A stretch of DNA of 64,000 nucleotides from Cercospora beticola (GCF_033473495.1 NC_088939.1:3410001-3474000); one strand, 5' to 3'. Shown: positions 11,784 to 25,523, counted from the first letter of the stretch. A program made the numbers and translations. The notes: a model not told the origin generated them from the sequence alone.

Positions 11784-13859
11784 GTTAGTTAGTTCTTATA
11801 TACCGGTCTACCTCTTTAAACTAGAGTAAGTAGTACGCTCTATAGATATCGGTCGAGAGAAAAGTCTTCGAAAAACCCTCGTATATCCCTTTATTTATAG
11901 CCTACGTAGCTACTTCCTTCGCTTCTATTCTCCTTCGGATAATACTAGGTATCTAGTAAGTCCTCCTCTTACTAGGCTCTATCCTTCCTCTTCTCTCTTC
12001 TCTTATCCTCCTATACCTCTTCTCTTATAAGTAAGAATTAGTCTAGAACCCCTTCTTAGATAAGCTACTTTGCTATTATATATAGCCCTCTCTTTATATT
12101 AGCTAGATCCTTCTAGTTTATAGATCCCTCTACTTAGAATAGTAGGTATCTTCTCTCGTTCTATTTTAGATAGAATATATATATATATTTTAGTATCTTA
12201 TATCTCTATCTATATTCGCAATCTAGTATAAATCCTAGGACTCTCCTTTTAGTAAGGTATTGCCTTATTCTAATATACTCTATCCTTAAAAGTATAACTA
12301 TTATACTCTCTAGTCTAGTAAGTCCTTTATATAGAGTTAGTCTAATAGTAGAGGAGGTAGTAGGTTTCTATACTAGTAGTTATTCTCCTTCTACTCTTAC
12401 TCTTCTCTCTTCCTTATTCCTTTCCTATCTTCTATTCTACTAATATTTAGCCTACTATACCTTATAGCCTAGGTATACCTATATCGTTATTTTATAGCCT
12501 TATACTATCTAGAGGATTTCCTCCTATCTAGTTTAGGTTAGTAGTATAGGTTACCTAGCTCCCTTTCCTATTTATACTTACCTTTTAATCTCTCTATACC
12601 TATCTTTAATATACTAATATATAAGTTAGGTATCTTACTTTTTAGATACTTACCTAGCTAGGTCCTAGGTATATAAGTAGAGAGGAGCAATGTTTGCTTC
12701 TCTCTCTAGGATAGCTATTATAACTAACTTATATACTCCTATAATACTCCTTAGAGCCTCTCTCTAGATCTTCTTAATAGGTTTAGTAAGGTTCCTATAG
12801 TAGCCTTATATACTCTCTAGGTTAGACTAGACTAGGTAGCTAAAAGTAATAGCTAGTCTTACTACTACTATATAGAGGTACCTTACTTTTTAGAAGAATA
12901 CTCTCTATATAGACTTATATAGTCTCTAAAGTAATTATATTTAGTAGGCTCTCTTTTCTACTACTTATTTAATATATAGGCCCTATTTAAGTTTAGTATC
13001 TATCTAAACTCTAAGGAGTCTAAGTAATAGTAGTAGTTCTCTATTAAATCTCTAAATTTGGACTATAGCTTTAAGGTTATACTTCCTACTCCTAGTAAAG
13101 TAGATTAGCTAGTATTTCTATAGTATAAATTCTACTCTATATCTCCTTACCTATTCTTTATATTTCTAGTAGGCTTTCTTAAGTTGCCTATAGTTGTCCT
13201 CTATTAATATACTATATATAAGAATATTAGAGTTATCTATAAACTCTATTACTAAAGTAGTTCCTTTATATAGTATTAGGAGTAGAGTAGAGGCAAAGAA
13301 GAGAAAGAGGATTAGAGATAGAGTAGAGCCTTAGGGAATTCCTATATTTTAGAGTCTTAGTTAGTCTATAAATTCTCTAAGCCTTAGATAGGTAGTCCTA
13401 TCTTAGAGGAATAATTAGATAAATCTAATAGTATAGTCTAGGAAGCCTTTTATTCTAATATTATAAAGTAGTCTCTAGTAGGAGACTTTATTAAATGCCT
13501 CTAAGATATTAAGGTAGAGTATAGATACTATAGCTCCTAGCTTAGTTTTCTAGATAGTTTTTACTTGCTTAGTAATAAGGTCTAATACTAAGATAGTAGA
13601 CCTACTAGGCCTAGTACCTATTTATTCTTCTAGGAGGAGCTTCCTTTCTTTAGTCTTCTTAGATATCCTTTTAGTAACTATAGCTTCTAGGACCTTTACT
13701 ATTATATTAAGTAGGGCAATAGGTCTATATACTCCTAGCTTTAAGTAGTCTAGCTTCTATAGTTTCCTAAGTACTACTATTATAGAGTACTTAAAGGCTT
13801 TAGAGTAGTATACTATCCTTAAGTATATAGTAAAGAGTTTAGCTAGGATTAGAGAAAGT

Positions 13860-14089
13860 TATCGAATTATATTCTCGTAGGCACTCGTCGGATAGGTATA
13901 ATATAGTAGAAGTAGAGATAATAAGTAGGAACTAACCGAGTTAATTATATTAGTTAGTTATAGGTTATATCTTACTCCTAAGATAGGTATTAGCTAGGTT
14001 ATATAACCTAGTATTATATAACCTATATTACCTAATCCTAATCCCTAAAGTATCTCTTAGAATATCTAACTAGACTATACTTTCTAATA
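13860..14089 (-). repeat. 3' LTR of copia-A
   Basis: 230 bp, read as identical to 19762-19991. It contains a surviving GGCACTCG (a CpA) in the same place as its partner, and the inverted motif GGTTATATAACC in the middle. Confidence 0.93.
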
Positions 14090-14499
14090 CTCCTACTTAG
14101 GCTAGATAGTCTTCTACCTATATTCCTATATTTAAATCTATCCCTAAATTATAATAAGTTATTAGGTACTATAGTTATATAGTTAGAGCTATATACCTAA
14201 TCTATCTTAGTTTAACTCCTTAGCCTAGTATCTACGAATCCTTCTTCTAGTATATACTATAAGAGGGATAGCTTCGTTTTTGCTTCTCTACTAGGCTTTT
14301 CCTTTTAGACTATATATAGATTCCTAGATTCTAATTACTTATTAAGTATAGTAAGCTACTTCTTCTATAGTATAACTCCTAGGCTTAGTATTATAGGTTC
14401 CGTAGTATCTCTAATACTAGAGAGCCTATCTTTTACTAATCCTAGGTCTAGAGTTTAATCTATAGTTAGAGCTAGAATCTTTTACCCTTTTCTATATAA

Positions 14500-17400
14500 G
14501 CTAGAGTTGTCTTATAAACTCCTAAAACTATAGCCTATTCTTTAGTTTAGTTAGGCTATTAGCAACTATCTCTTTTATTAGAATATATTCTACTATAATC
14601 TTCCTTTACTACTAGAGATATCTAATATAGTTATATATAATATTAATATATTTAGATCTCTTATAGGTATATATATCTTTAATAAGAGTTAAAGCTGCCT
14701 AGTTGTCCCCTATAATTTATACTAGCCTTAGCTCTCTTACTATATTAGGATAGGCTTTAATAGTTAGCTAGAATAGGTATTCTCCTACTAGCTCTATATA
14801 GTCTATCTCTCTTAAGAGTACTACTAAGAATTAAGACTGCTTTATATATATATTTATAGCTATATACTTAGCTTCTATTATTAATATTATAATAGACTTC
14901 TACTTTCTACTTATCTAGGAAACTAGGGCTCTATAGAGAAAGAAGATACTTCTAAGGATTAAGACTCTATCTGCCTTATCTATTATATAGTTAGAGTCTA
15001 AGTATTCTATTAGACTTCCTCTATTCCTCCTAAATATTAATTCTAAGTCTTAGGATAACCTTAGATACCTTGCTAGTTTCTTTAGAGCTTATAAGTATTT
15101 CTTAGCTAGATTAGAAATATATAAGCTTAGCCTACTAAGAGAGAAAGTAATATCTAGTCTTATTATAACTATAGGCTATATCTAGGTACTAGTTTAGCTC
15201 TAGTACTCTATCTTATTCCCTCTCTTATTATATAAGCCTATTAGTTTTAGGCTATTATAACTATCTATTAGTAAGAGAGTTAGGTTAGCTATCTCCTTAG
15301 TTATTCCTAGCTTTATAAGGTTCTCCTAGATAAAGTATTCTTAATTAAGCTTTAAAGTTCTAGCTTATCTATCTCTTATTAACCTTATCCTAAGGATTTT
15401 CTCTAGTTCTCTAAGATCTTTAATCTTAAATACCTTACCTAGCTATTCCTTAAACTAAAGTATATCTTCTAGCTTTAGTACTATAATTAGAATATTATCT
15501 ATATAGGTTAGGATTAGAATATTCCTTTCCTAGTAGATAAGAAGGTATAGGTCTACTTCTAATTATATAAACCTAATCTGTTTTAACTTTAAGATATAGA
15601 GTTTATTCTAGTCTCTTACTACTTACTTTAGTCTATATAAGCTTCTTAGGATTTATAGGACTATATTAGGTAGAATCTTAACTCCTAGTAGTAGAATTAT
15701 AAAGATTTCTTCTTAAAGTTTGCTCTTAGTAAATATATTATTTATATCTACTTAGTAGAGTTCTAGATCCTTCTTATAAACTATAGCTATAAATACTCTT
15801 AAGGTATTATACCTAACTATTAGTATAAAGGTCTCCTAGAAATTAACTCTAAACTTCTAAGAGAAACCTCTTATAACTAGTCTTACCTTAAACTTCTTAA
15901 TAGCTCTACTAATTAATCTCTTTATATTAAATACCTACTTAGATATAATAAGGTTTGCTCCTTTAGATAGAATAACCTTTATCTAGGTATTATTACTTCT
16001 TAATATAGTTAGTTCCTTTTAGACTATATCCTCCTATATATATCTCTATTTAGGATCCTAAATTGCCTTTTTATAGGACTTTAGAATAGGTACCTCTTAT
16101 CTCTATATAGAGACTTAAGGAGCAATTACTATAAATATAGACTTCTAAACCTCTAATAGAGCTTCCTAAATCTACTCCTATTCTTAGCCTTAGACTTAGC
16201 TTAGGAATGCCTTATAATACTTAGTACTAGGCTCCTCCTTCTATCTATATTCTCTCTATCTCTTCTAAAGTACTTATCTTATTACTATACTATAAGCTTT
16301 TAGCTCTAGGCCTAATCCTTTATCTAAGATAGATCTCCTTCTCTTTTAGCTATAGGTTTAGTCTTAGTTCCTCTCCTAATCTCTATTTCCTTATAGGTCC
16401 TACTATATAATATTTAATCCTTTTACTTTAGAATATAGTCTCCTACTAGTACTAGGACTAGCTTATCTATTAACTTCCTAGCTTAGCTTAGGTAGTTTAG
16501 TAGTTCTACTTTTCTCCTACTAGAGTTATAGTTCTCTAGAGTTTTCTTCTTCTAGATCCTCTATCCTCTAGTACTCCTTCTTATTCTTTAGTAGAAGTAG
16601 TAACTATATAAAGAGTATTTAGCTAGGACCTATAGGTTTAGTTACTATAGCTATAGGTATAGTAGCTATAGAAGGTATAACTACTATTAGCTTCTTTAGA
16701 GGTCTACTAACTAGGTTTCTAATAGGTATACTACTTACTTAATTAAGCTTAGGAATATTTAGCTCTATATCTCCTCCTTTCTTATACTTAAACTAAGTAG
16801 TAGTATTATAGGCTTTAATAGCTCTTATATTAGGCTTCTAGAAGAGCTATATTTTAGTAGTATTAGGAATATACCTAATAAATATAGTATCTTTGCCTCT
16901 ATTTATTAGTTTATCTAATCTTATCTCTACTAGCTAGGACTTAGGATCTATATAGACTACTACTTTGCAACTCTAAACTCTAAAGTATAATACTAAGAGC
17001 TAAATACCTAAAAAGGCTTCCTTAGGTAATACTTTAAATCTATTAATTTCTAGGCTATTAGGAAGGGAATTTCTAATAACTATATAGGCTACTAAGGCTT
17101 CTAGCTAGAATTTAATAGGTATATAGGTATCTTCTAGTATTGCTCTTATATAGTCTTTAGAGGTTTAGATTAACCTCTTAACTACTCTATTCTAAATAGA
17201 GTTATATACTTTAGTTATATAGAAGGAAATTCTATATTCCTTCTCCTACTACTTTAGTATAGTAAGAAGCTCTCTTGCTCTATTACTCCTTATAATCTAG
17301 AGAGGATTTCCCGATTATAGCTTAGCTTTTACCTTCTAGTCTCTAAGGATACTTAGTATATCTTCTCTAGACTTTATTAGGAAAGTCTATTTCTTTCTTA

Positions 17401-19700
17401 AGAAGTTATTAATAATTTTAAGCTACTATTTATATCCTAATCTTAAGATAGGTAAAGGACTATAGATATTAATAGAAACTAGAGATAACCTTTAGAGTTT
17501 CCTTTTAGTTTCTTTCTCTCTATATTTCTTTATCTTTACTAAGGAATATACTCTATAAGGTTAGTATTCCTTTAGAATAGGAATCTAAGCCTTTAAGTTA
17601 GATACTTTATATAGGTTTCTAAGAAGACTCTCTCTAAAATATATAAGTCTCCTATACTAAAGCTCCTACTATTCTTAGGTCTTTTCTTAGGCTTTAAAGG
17701 TATAGGCTTTATTCTCTTGTTTTTAATTAAAGTATAATATTGCAAGCTCCTATAATATATTATTAATCTCCTTAATAAATAGTACTCCTCCTAATAGTTT
17801 TATCTAGATAACTAGTTTCCTAGATAATAAAACAAGTATAAATTTTAGTAGTTAAATACTATACTACTAGCTAAATTAGCTCTAAGAAATAAGATTTATA
17901 CCTAGACTAGGTATAAAGAGAATATTCTTAAGAATAATCTATTTTCCTTTTTTCCTACCTATTACTATATTTCCTATATATATAGCTATTAGATAGCTAC
18001 CTCTAACCTTAATCTACTTTTTCCTCTAAAGAGGTTTTAGTTCCCTAAAAAGTAATTCCTAGTTAGTTATATATAATAAAGTATAGGAGTTAAGTAGCTA
18101 TCTTAATAGTATATACTTACCTTTTGCTTCTATAGTTAAGTACGTAACTTTATTAATATTATTATCCTCTAATAGAGATTAAGATACTTTAGATACTATA
18201 GAAGGCTCTATATCTTCTTAGGTAGTATATACCTTCTTAGAAAACTTCCTTAAGGTTTATCTCTTCTTAAGAGATTAGACTTTTAAGTTAAGTTTCTTTA
18301 CTATTTCTTTTAATACTTCTCTATCTAGTAAAGATCTCTTCCTAAATATACTCTCTCTAGGTAGTATTCTTCTCTTCTCTACTCTACTAGCCTATCTTAA
18401 GTTAATAGTTCTCTTAGCTTTATTAAGGTATAGATACTTAGTAATACCTCTAAAATACTCCTTCTTATAGAGGTAGTATTTTAGCTTTATACCTTAGATC
18501 TCTCTTCTTTTAGCAAATATTACTATTTCTTATAACTAGTATCTATACTATATTAACTCCTCTACTTTAAGGAGTTAGAGAATTTCTTTAGAGTCTAAGT
18601 CCTTCTAAGCTTAGATAGTCTACCTTATACTCTTATACTTAGCTAGAAGTATAAAGAGTAGATACTTAATCCTTATATTAGGAGTCTTATAGTATAACTC
18701 TCTCTAGTTAATCTCTATAATCCTCCTTCTAAGATTACTAAGGTAGACCTATAATTTCCTAATTATATCCTCTAGTTCTATCTTAAAGGTTATAAATTCT
18801 TAGATAATAGCTATTATATATACCTATTAGACTTTGCTATATTTCCTATATAGCTTTATCTAGATATTATATACTCTTATCTTATCTATTACCTTATCTT
18901 AGTTATCTATATAAAGACTTTCTATTAGGATATAGATTGCCTTTATATTATCCTTCTACTATTTTAAGCTAAACTCTAAAAATATAGTGCCTTTCCCTTT
19001 GCTTAATAAAGCCTTAGATACTTTAGATTTAGCTAGAGTAGGTACTAATAATCCCTTTAAGTCTAAGATTATCTAGAAGATTTCTTTTCCTCTAAGTATA
19101 TTCTTCTATAGCTTAAACTATAGTCTCTAGTTCTTCTTTATTAGGATTAGTATTCTCCTTCTATCTAATTTACTTATTAAATCTATTTCTATAAAATTAA
19201 ATAAACAAATCTAAACTCTAGAAATATAAGCTCTTTTAATCTAATTAGTAGCTTCTAGATTTCTGCCTTCCCTAGTTACTAAGACTCTTCTCTCTTAGCT
19301 AAGGTATCTAAGGACTCTTCTTTCTTATAGAAGTTAGTTAGGTTCTTAGGTAGAGAACCTCTAAAAGATCTACCTTCTTAGAAGGATACTACTAGCTAGT
19401 TCTAAGGTATTAGTAGTACTTAGTACTTAGGCCTAGTCTTATCTACTTAGGTACTATAGTCTAAGGCTAATCCTTTCCTCTTTATACTTCTTTAGTATAT
19501 CTCTCTTTTAAAGTAGAGTATACCTTACTAGGCTTTTCTCTATCTTATCTACCCTTTAGGGACTTCTAGCTTATAACTAGGATCTTCTAAAGCTTTAAGG
19601 TAGTATAGATAGAATATGCCTCTAGTCTCTCTTATACCCTTTTCCTACTTCTCTATTTAGTTAATACTATAGGTCCTATAAGAGGTAATACGTATTACTT
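14500..19700 (-). pseudogene. Copia-A gag-pol relic
   Basis: Degenerate polyprotein gene between the LTRs on the minus strand. The RNase H end is near 14.54-14.66 kb and the RT active-site region near 15.45-15.55 kb; both match the + strand copy at 0.55-1.58 kb. The integrase and gag regions are placed by element order and not by clear motifs. TAA and TAG codons occur every few codons, so no product is possible. Confidence 0.7.
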
Positions 19701-19761
19701 TAAAGATAAGAAGGCTAACTCTTTCTACTTAGGGCCTCTCTATAAACCCGAGCTTATAACC

Positions 19762-19991
19762 TATCGAATTATATTCTCGTAGGCACTCGTCGGATAGGTA
19801 TAATATAGTAGAAGTAGAGATAATAAGTAGGAACTAACCGAGTTAATTATATTAGTTAGTTATAGGTTATATCTTACTCCTAAGATAGGTATTAGCTAGG
19901 TTATATAACCTAGTATTATATAACCTATATTACCTAATCCTAATCCCTAAAGTATCTCTTAGAATATCTAACTAGACTATACTTTCTAATA
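19762..19991 (-). repeat. 5' LTR of copia-A
   Basis: 230 bp, identical by eye to the 3' LTR. In element orientation the LTR ends CGATA and is followed by GGTTATAAGCTCGGG, in the position of a tRNA primer-binding site; which tRNA cannot be told after RIP. Confidence 0.93.
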
Positions 19992-22977
19992 AAAGTTATT
20001 CTTTATACTCTTTAAGTAAGAGGTTTAGTATTTAGTTAGATCCTAGAGCCTTATTACTAGGTAGTTTCCTAAGGACTCCTTCTACCTCCTTTAGTTAAAT
20101 CTCGACCTCTATCTAGAATTAGAGTAGTAGTTAGGTATATTAGATATTACTTAAGTCTACCTCCCTTAGGTCTAGGAAGAAGTATCTTACTAGGATTATA
20201 GCTTTCCTCTTATTAGTATCTCTATTATATTCTATATTAGCTAGGCTTAGGAAGTATAGTAGCTAGTACCCTTAGTTAGCTCCCTCTCTAGTCTATTTAG
20301 CTATTTTCTAGATTTTCTTAGAGTCCTCTATAACTTCTTTTATTAGTCTCCTCTAAGCTAGGTTCTACTCTCTCCTTATAGCCTTACTTCTTATATATAA
20401 TACCTCTAGGTATAGCTTATAGCTCTATTCTATCTTATAGTTCCTCTATTCTCTTCTCCTCCTTCTTACTAGCTTTATAGCCTCCTTATATTTCTAGGTC
20501 TATACTATCTTTATATAGCTTAATAGTCTAGCTATTAGAACTATCTCCTCTATAATCCTCTAGATAGAGGATTATATTCTATAGGCTAGTATATCTAGGT
20601 ATTCTCTTATATTAAGTAGGAGTTAGTTAAGTTAGTTAGTATCTTAGGCTATAAGGTCCTAGATTCTATCCTAGTTAGTAGCTTTCTACTACTTTCTCTA
20701 GCTTCTTCCTCTTAGTTCTTAGAGGTTAATATAGAGAGTTATCCTAAGAGGGATATAGTTAGAGCTATATATCTCTTCTAGGAGGGCTTTATATTCTTAG
20801 ATTAGATTTTAGAGGGAGAGGCTAATAAAGACTAGGTCTAGTATTTAGTAGCTAGCTATATATCTTTCCTATATAATTGTCTCTAGCTCTAGAGCTAGCT
20901 ATAGTTAGGCCTCTATAATTGTTTTAATAAGCTTATCTACTATAGTATATTAGGTTTAGGTTATATTTCCCTCCTATTTTAAGTAGTAGAGGTTAAAGTC
21001 TCCTACTACTATATAGCTTACTTTTATATCCTCTAGAGTTTATAATAGTACTTCTTAGAGTATAGGAATAGTCCCTTCTTATCTATAGCTTATAGGCTCT
21101 AAAGAGTTATAGTAGTTATAGATAGAGATAGTTCCTATAGGTATCTAGACTTAGATAGTTACTAGGTTACCTATATTATAGAAAATTAGTTTCTAGCTAT
21201 TAGTTCTAACTTTGTCTAATATAAGTATTACTACCCTTAGGTTCTACTAGAGTAGGAGGACTATAGAGTATCCTTTCTTAGCCTTAGTCCTACCGTTTAT
21301 AGTATTAAGCTATAGTTCTTATAGTACTATTACTATAGCCTCTTCTATAGCTTAGCTATCTAGTAGTAGAGTTTAGGTAGTATTTAACCTATTAATATTA
21401 TATTAGTAGATTATTAGAGTTTAGCTACTTATAGGATTCTTAGGATTCTTAGAAGAGGAGCTTAATTAGATTAATATCTATATCTTCCTAGAGAGTACTT
21501 ATTACCTCTTAGGTATCCTTATTCTCCTATATAGAAGGGAAGTAGAGCTTACTTACTTACCTCCTACTAGCTATTGCTATTACTATAGTACCTAGAGGCC
21601 TGCCTTTATACCTAATATCTCTCTATAGCAGCTTAGCTAGTAGGGCTTTCCTTTTAAGGATTAGAGGTTCTATAGTACTATCTCCTTATATTAGGCCTAA
21701 AGCTGCCTCCTATTGCTTTTTAAACTACTCTAAGAATACTCTTACTTTAGCCTTTATAGTAGCTTTATAGCTATATTAGAGGGAGTATACCTTATAGTCT
21801 CCCTTATAGTTATAGTATTTAATTTTCTTCTCCTTATAGCTATCTATTCTATACTTCTCTATATAGTTTCTATATATTTCTTCTATAGCCTTATAGTAGA
21901 TAGTAATATACCTAAAGCTATTATACTTAAAGCATTATATAATCCTCTACTATAGGTAGTATAGTTCTACTATATACTATATTAACCTAATAGTAATACC
22001 TCTCCTATATATTTCTCTTATAGTCTATCTATCCTATACTACTATTACTACTAATAAGAAGTTAGTCTCTTCCCTTACTCTCTAGTTCTTAAGCTAAAAG
22101 GCCTTCCTAATTTTAAGCCTATCTAGGAACTAGGTAAGGTTGTCTTAGTCGAGCTAGACCTAGCTATTTATATCCTCTAGCTTCTAGGATATCCTAATAC
22201 TATATATAATTACCTAGGTACTTAGTATCTCTACCTAGGCCTCTAGATATATAGCTTTAAGCTAAGATTAGTCCTTCTCTAGCCTACTTTTCTCTCCTTC
22301 TCTATAGAGGATAACTTTAAGGTCTCTACTTAGGAGCTTTTATATAGCCTTAAACTATTATACTCCTAGTTTCCTTCTAAGCTCTTTATAGCTTATCTTC
22401 TTTACTATCTCCCTTTCTTCTTAGTTTCCTATCTTTACTAAGATAGTTATAGATACCTAAGGCTAGAGCCTTAGTATTATATATCTAAATTAGGCTATCT
22501 AGGCCTATGTTTTAGGAGTAGTAGTAGTAGGTATTAGGTAGCTCTAGAGGGTTTTCTAGATAGCTTAGAGAGTCTAGGACTCTTCCTAGCGGAGAGCGAG
22601 GTAGAGGAGGGCCTATTAGGCCTATTAGAGGAGGAGGAGAGTTAGGAAGAGAGAAAGAGTTATCTAGATATCGAGGTAACTCTAGATCTATTCTATAAGT
22701 ATTTTTAGGTTCTTTTAGATTATTAGTTTTAGAGTATTAGTATTAGTAGTTATTTTCTAGCCTTATAGGCTAGAGAGAGGTAGTTACGAGCGGATTTAGG
22801 CCGCCTAGGAGTTAGAGTCGCAATCTCTTTCTCCTAGGCTCCTTCCTCTACTCGTAGCGTCGCGGTATTAGTCGGAGAGTATTATCGCGTATTAGGAGGC
22901 CTCGAGGCCTCCCGCCGTCGTCGTCGTCGCCTACTAGGGCGCGTTTATATTTTAGGTAGAGTATTTATAGAAGTATA

Positions 22978-25327
22978 TTCTTCTAGTTATTAAGTATAAT
23001 ATTAAGCTTATCTATATCCTATATATACTAGAGGAATAGTATATCGGTTAGAATAGCCTCGAACTAAATATCTCTAAATAGTATTAGTACGACGATAGAT
23101 CCTAAGAAGGAGGCGTTACTAGCTCCGAATTTAATATAGTAAGTACTTTATATCGACTAGTTAAGCTTAATTTTAGGCCTTAATCGCTATAGAGCCTTAA
23201 CCTAATTAATTCTAGTAGTAGATACTCCGGAGACTCCGATATTAGGTAAGATACCTTAGAATATAGCGCTTAAATAGTAGTTAGCTATAAAGATTTGCTT
23301 AATTAGAACTATAGCGAATATAGTAAATAGATTATATAGAGTAAAGGTATAGTAAGTAGAATTATCTAATAGTACTAAAAGTATTATTTTAGTAGTTTCT
23401 AGTATAATAGTACTAAACTCTATAAGGAATTATTAGCTATCTAATTAGTTAGAATCGTCGTCGCTATTAGATAATTCTTCGTCTTTATAATTAAAGAGGT
23501 ACTAGTAGTATACTTAATTATCCTTAGTAAATCGTTCTTATATCTTATTACGTTCTTAGCGTAAGTAATTACTTAACTAATAACCTAGTTTATTATAGAT
23601 AAAGTACTTCTTCTATAGTTAAAGTTAACGTTACTAGTAGTTATTTAGTTATCTTTAGTTACTACGAGAGTTACTAGTATTCCTTCTATATCGCCTATTA
23701 GTAATAAACTAGTTAGAGGTTTCCGATTATATCTTATTAATATTTAACTAGGTAGTAATAGACGTTCGTATAGTAGTAATTAGAGCCTCTAATAACTCGT
23801 AGTTACCTAGTAGCGCTACTTAATATTCTACCCTATCTTAGTAAGTAAGAATAAGCTATCTATTATATTAGTATCGTACTAGAGTAAGATTAGTAGTCTA
23901 GGCTTAATAGTTATTAGGTTATCGTATATAGTTTAGAAATATTAAATTAGTAGCTTATCGGAGTTATTACTATAAACCTTAGTTAGAGTAGTATTCTGCT
24001 ATTCTACTTAGTATTCTAGCTTTAGGTTATACGTTTCGAAGATATCTTAAATTAGGTAGTATACTTAGTTAAAGGTTATAGAGGTAGGTATAATTCGTCG
24101 TTCCTATATCTTCTCTACTCTTCTAGTTAGTATAGTATATATAATATTCTTCCGGCTTAATAGTAGTATTCTTAATTAGTCGTAGCGTTTATTAAACCGA
24201 ATTAGATAGGTTGCTAGTATCTCGTATTTAGCTCCGGAGTACTTCTTCTAATTAGTATAGAGCTTATTAAGGTTCGTAGTAGCCTTGCCTTTATTAAACT
24301 CTAGAAATATAGTAGTTTATCTTATTTAATTACTAGTAGAGTTTTAGTTCTAGCTAGAGTATTCGTTCTAAGAGGTATAGGTAGAGTTACTAGTCGGTAG
24401 TAGAATTAGTTCTTAGCTTCTAAGAACTAGTTATTCTAGTAGGTTCTTAGAGTTAATTATATCGACGCTTACTAGTAGTACTAGTATCGCTATCGTCGCT
24501 AGCCTTAGTACTAGTAAACTAGTCGCTTATCTCGAGGCTAATCGCTTCTTATATTAGTAAGACTATTATAGTTTAGTAGCTCGCTAAGAGCTATAAATTA
24601 ATCGTTTATAAAAGCTAAGAGTATTACGTTATCGCTTTATCTCGTCTTCTAGCTAGAGTTAGTATTCTTCTAGTTCTAGTGCCTATCTAATACGTATTAC
24701 TAGAGTTTATTTAGTAATTAAAACGAGAACTCCTTAGTAGCGTAGCGTATTAATTAGTTCGTAGAGTAATCGCCTATTAGTTATCTTCTATTACTTACTA
24801 GTAAGGTAGCTAAAGGTATCTATAGCTTCTTTAAATAGCGCTCTATTATAATAAAAGATAAGGTTATTAAGGAAGTATATAATCTAATTATAGATAACTT
24901 CTAGCGTCGCTTAATTATCTAGTTTAGTATACTTCTAGTTACTAGTATCGATTAAATCGCTAAACTTCTATAGCTTCTCTAGTAGTTCTAATATTATCGT
25001 AGTATCGTTATTACTACGTACGTATATACGGTATAGTAGTAGCTACTCGGAGGTTCTAATAATACTATATATAGGTAATCCTCTTTTATATAGTTAATAC
25101 TTCGTACTATAGATATTAAATTAATCTAAAGGACGTAGGTTTTAGCGTCCCCTTTAGTAGCTATACGACTAAGATACTATACTAGTTATAGTTTTGCTAA
25201 GAATTAGCCGTAATTAGAAGTTAATTAAGGTCCTAACGATACTATACGTAGGTTTAACCTCGTTCTAATTACGCTCTTCTAGCTAGCTAATTTGCGTAAG
25301 AATTAATAAAGACCTTATACTAATTAG
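22978..25327 (-). pseudogene. Copia-B gag and protease (second part of the LINE-split gene)
   Basis: The reverse complement matches 60.65-62.95 kb of the + strand copy, including the Ser/Asp repeat region of gag (near 24.5 kb) and the protease neighbourhood. The junction with the other half is exact: the sequence ending TTCTTCTAGTTATTA at 11783 and resuming at 22978 is continuous in the uninterrupted copy near 62.95 kb. RIP stops are present throughout. Confidence 0.75.
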
Positions 25328-25518
25328 TATAAGTAGGCTCCTCTATAGAGAGTATTCGATTAAGTATTAAAGTCGGTATAATAAAGATATCTAATTCTAT
25401 AGAAGGTAGCGAACGAGCTAGCTCTATATACTACTACTAGAACGGAATATCTATATTCTAGTAGTTAGAGCTTAAGCCGGTTTATATAAGGTAGCTACTA
25501 TACTATACTAATCTAATA
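25328..25518 (-). repeat. 5' LTR of copia-B2
   Basis: 191 bp, starting TATTAGATTAG in element orientation (TATCGGATTAG in its partner, a RIP-type difference). It is followed outside by the ATAAT duplication at 25519-25523. Confidence 0.8.
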
Positions 25519-25523
25519 ATAAT

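Larger units (their letters stand above)
13860..19991 (-). mobile_element. Complete copia-A retrotransposon nested in the LINE
   Basis: 6132 bp with 230-bp LTRs and the 5-bp duplication AAAGT at 13855-13859 and 19992-19996. The empty-site sequence is visible in the related LINE near 53.3 kb, where the two flanks are joined. Both ends read TA...TA, as TG...CA would after RIP. Transcription would run from 19991 to 13860. RT and RNase H blocks near 15.6-14.5 kb match the copy at 1-2.2 kb. Integrase lies about 17.8-16.8 kb and gag about 19.7-18.3 kb by order. Confidence 0.92.
11784..22977 (-). mobile_element. Full-length Tad1-like LINE, itself interrupted by copia-A
   Basis: The insertion is flanked by the 15-bp duplication TTCTTCTAGTTATTA at 11769-11783 and 22978-22992. 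Removing copia-A and its 5-bp duplication leaves about 5057 bp, close to the 5049 bp of the LINE at 40234-45282. The 3' end lies at 11784 with a (TTAG)n-type tail; the 5' end lies at 22977 in a GC-richer leader with a CGT repeat. Minus-strand frames recall a zinc-knuckle gag ORF1 (about 21.7-22.6 kb), an AP-type endonuclease (about 20.8-21.5 kb) and a reverse transcriptase (about 13.2-13.7 kb, where the GxPQGSPLSP block of LINE RTs is still recognisable). All of it is inactivated by RIP. Confidence 0.85.
7846..25518 (-). mobile_element. Copia-B2/B1 composite Ty1/copia retrotransposon (outer element of a nest)
   Basis: The outer ends are two 191-bp LTRs (7846-8036 and 25328-25518) flanked by the 5-bp duplication ATAAT at 7841-7845 and 25519-25523. 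The internal region is on the minus strand: gag and protease at 25.3-23.0 kb, then, after an inserted LINE, integrase, RT and RNase H at 11.78-8.78 kb. The protein blocks match the less mutated + strand copy at 60.4-64 kb, including PR-IN gene order. A third LTR of another subtype sits inside at 8579-8774, so the element is a recombinant of two subfamilies. All frames are destroyed by RIP. Confidence 0.8.
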
